Source of the DNA: Odontocerum albicorne
Taxonomy: Eukaryota > Arthropoda > Insecta > Trichoptera > Odontoceridae
DNA: 64,000 bases
NCBI GenBank assembly: GCA_949825065.1
Contig: OX463854.1
Location: forward strand, 19,716,103-19,780,102
Reading direction: 5' to 3'
The notes under the pieces are model-generated. The model made no database searches, had not been told where the DNA came from, and was given only the letters and a program-made list of their open reading frames with translations. The translations under genes were made by a program, and so were the position numbers. Below are positions 62,910 through 64,000 of the stretch, in pieces; within the stretch, counting starts at the first letter, position 1; the number at the start of each line of letters is the position of its first letter.

Positions 62910-64000
62910 CTACGATCGATAGTAATCTGGAAAATGTACTTTTCTTCCGCTACGTGTACGTTTTTCATTTGTGGTGGATGATGGAACTTGAATTGGTGTC
63001 GGTTCAACTTGTAAATCAGTCTCTTTTACCGTATATGCAGCTTTCAAACGATCTATGGAAACATTTATTGGTTTGCCTTTAATATTAAGCTTGAAAAATT
63101 TTGGACTGCGTTTTAAAATTCTGTATGGTCCGACATAGGGTGGTTCCAGCGATCTTCGAACGTGATCTTGTCGCACCAGCACGTGTGACGTCTCATTAAG
63201 GTCCCGTGGAATATAAAATGGTCCATTTCGGTGCCATGACGTTGGTTTAGGCGATAGTTTGGCCATGTAGCTGCTGAGTCTTGTGGAAAAGTTTAGTATA
63301 TCGGCGGCTAGGTGGTCATCCGTAGGTGAAATAAATTGACCTGGTAAACGTAAAGGTTCGCCGTATACTAGCTCTGCTGGTGAAACTTGTAGATCCTCCT
63401 TCCAGGCGCTGCGTATGCCAAGTAGGACTAAGGGAAGAGACTCGGTCCACTGTGTATCAGCGTGGCACATGATGGCTGCCTTCAGCTGTCGATGGAGGCG
63501 CTCTATCAAGCCATTAGCAGACGGATGGAACGATGTAGTGGCATAGTGGTGTGCGCCAACTAACTTCGTGATAGATTTGAAGAGGTGAGATTCAAATTGC
63601 CGCCCTCGATCCGTAGTGATTCTAGCTGGGCATCCAAACCTAGCTATCCACCCAGAAACCAATGCCTTCGCGCAGGTCTCGGCAGTGATGTCAGTGAGTG
63701 GGTATGCTTCAGGCCATCGTGTAAATCTGTCGATGACGGTGAGGCAGTACCTGTAATCAGCCGAAACGGTTAGCGGCCCTATGAGGTCGAGGTGGATGTG
63801 TTCGAACCTCGAGGAAGGACTAGGAAAAGTGGAAAGTGGAGCGGATGTGTGACGCGTTACTTTGCACCGTTGACAGTGCATGCATTCCTTTGCCCACTCT
63901 CTACAGTTTCGGCGAATCCCTGGCCAAATGAAACGCTCGGTGACCAGCCGCACTGTAGCTGTACGCCCTGGGTGGCTTAAATTGTGCAGCATGTCGAAAA
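62910..64000 (-). CDS. Ty3/gypsy retrotransposon pol, integrase region (partial, runs off the window)
   Basis: Integrates the element's cDNA into host DNA. From the first visible Met (63992): zinc-binding region L-S-H-P-G ... C-M-H-C (H7, C37, C40); catalytic core D69 in H-L-D-L-I-G, D128 in T-T-D-R-G-R-Q-F and E164 in N-G-L-I-E-R-L-H, with 35 residues between the last two as in D,D35E integrases. Then a GPY/F-like module ([10 protein letters not shown]) and [10 protein letters not shown]. It ends D-Y-Y-R-S and TAG at 62910, some 24 bases from the LTR candidate. No stop or frameshift, and no envelope-like frame between it and the LTR. Protease, RT and RNase H must lie to the right. The D-L-I-G-P-L and W-P-E-A-Y-P style suggests the CsRn1-like group; not certain. 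Confidence 0.92.
   Translation of the reverse strand, partial: FDMLHNLSHPGRTATVRLVTERFIWPGIRRNCREWAKECMHCQRCKVTRHTSAPLSTFPSPSSRFEHIHLDLIGPLTVSADYRYCLTVIDRFTRWPEAYPLTDITAETCAKALVSGWIARFGCPARITTDRGRQFESHLFKSITKLVGAHHYATTSFHPSANGLIERLHRQLKAAIMCHADTQWTESLPLVLLGIRSAWKEDLQVSPAELVYGEPLRLPGQFISPTDDHLAADILNFSTRLSSYMAKLSPKPTSWHRNGPFYIPRDLNETSHVLVRQDHVRRSLEPPYVGPYRILKRSPKFFKLNIKGKPINVSIDRLKAAYTVKETDLQVEPTPIQVPSSTTNEKRTRSGRKVHFPDYYRS

Overview
This is eukaryotic, AT-rich, repeat-crowded DNA, almost certainly from a holometabolous insect. The only host genes I recognise are two glutathione S-transferases with delta/epsilon-class architecture: a catalytic-serine N-terminal exon, an N-P-Q-H-T-V-P exon, a W-D-S/H-A-I junction and L-T-I-A-D. 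Everything else recognisable is transposon, retrotransposon, SINE or tandem repeat of insect type (mariner, hAT, non-LTR elements, one Ty3/gypsy element). The order cannot be fixed from this window.

Layout. 1-2100: the decayed 3' end of a hAT transposase gene, split by a mariner whose transposase is open, then a 250-bp hAT-type MITE. 2356-6388: the last three coding exons of GST gene 1 (+); its N-terminal exons must lie to the left. 6.5-37 kb: no host gene recognised. This stretch holds non-LTR fragments of at least three lineages, SINEs, a second hAT carrying a nested mariner, a 53-bp hAT-like insertion, a rearranged RT element with a 456-bp inverted copy of its own 3' end, and a 28-unit 91-bp satellite. 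37088-50938: a complete five-exon GST gene 2 (+, 215 residues). Its introns carry another hAT/mariner composite, a 20-unit 93-bp minisatellite that appears to have grown out of non-LTR coding sequence, and smaller tandem arrays. 51-64 kb: more tandem repeats, mariner remnants, a complete but broken mariner, a fold-back mariner derivative, and at the right edge the integrase and 3' LTR of a Ty3/gypsy element on the minus strand.

How it fits together. The two GSTs are on the same strand and form a tandem family cluster about 30 kb apart. GST 2 has all consensus splice sites, a continuous frame across five exons and all recognisable glutathione-site residues. The mobile elements are nested and can be ordered in time: mariner inside hAT (twice), SINE inside LINE, and a satellite grown from LINE sequence. 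Perfect or near-perfect short-spacer inverted repeats recur, and one octamer (TACTCGTA/TACGAGTA) is far more common than base composition predicts. I found no bacterial features and no CRISPR array, and no intact tRNA or rRNA gene.
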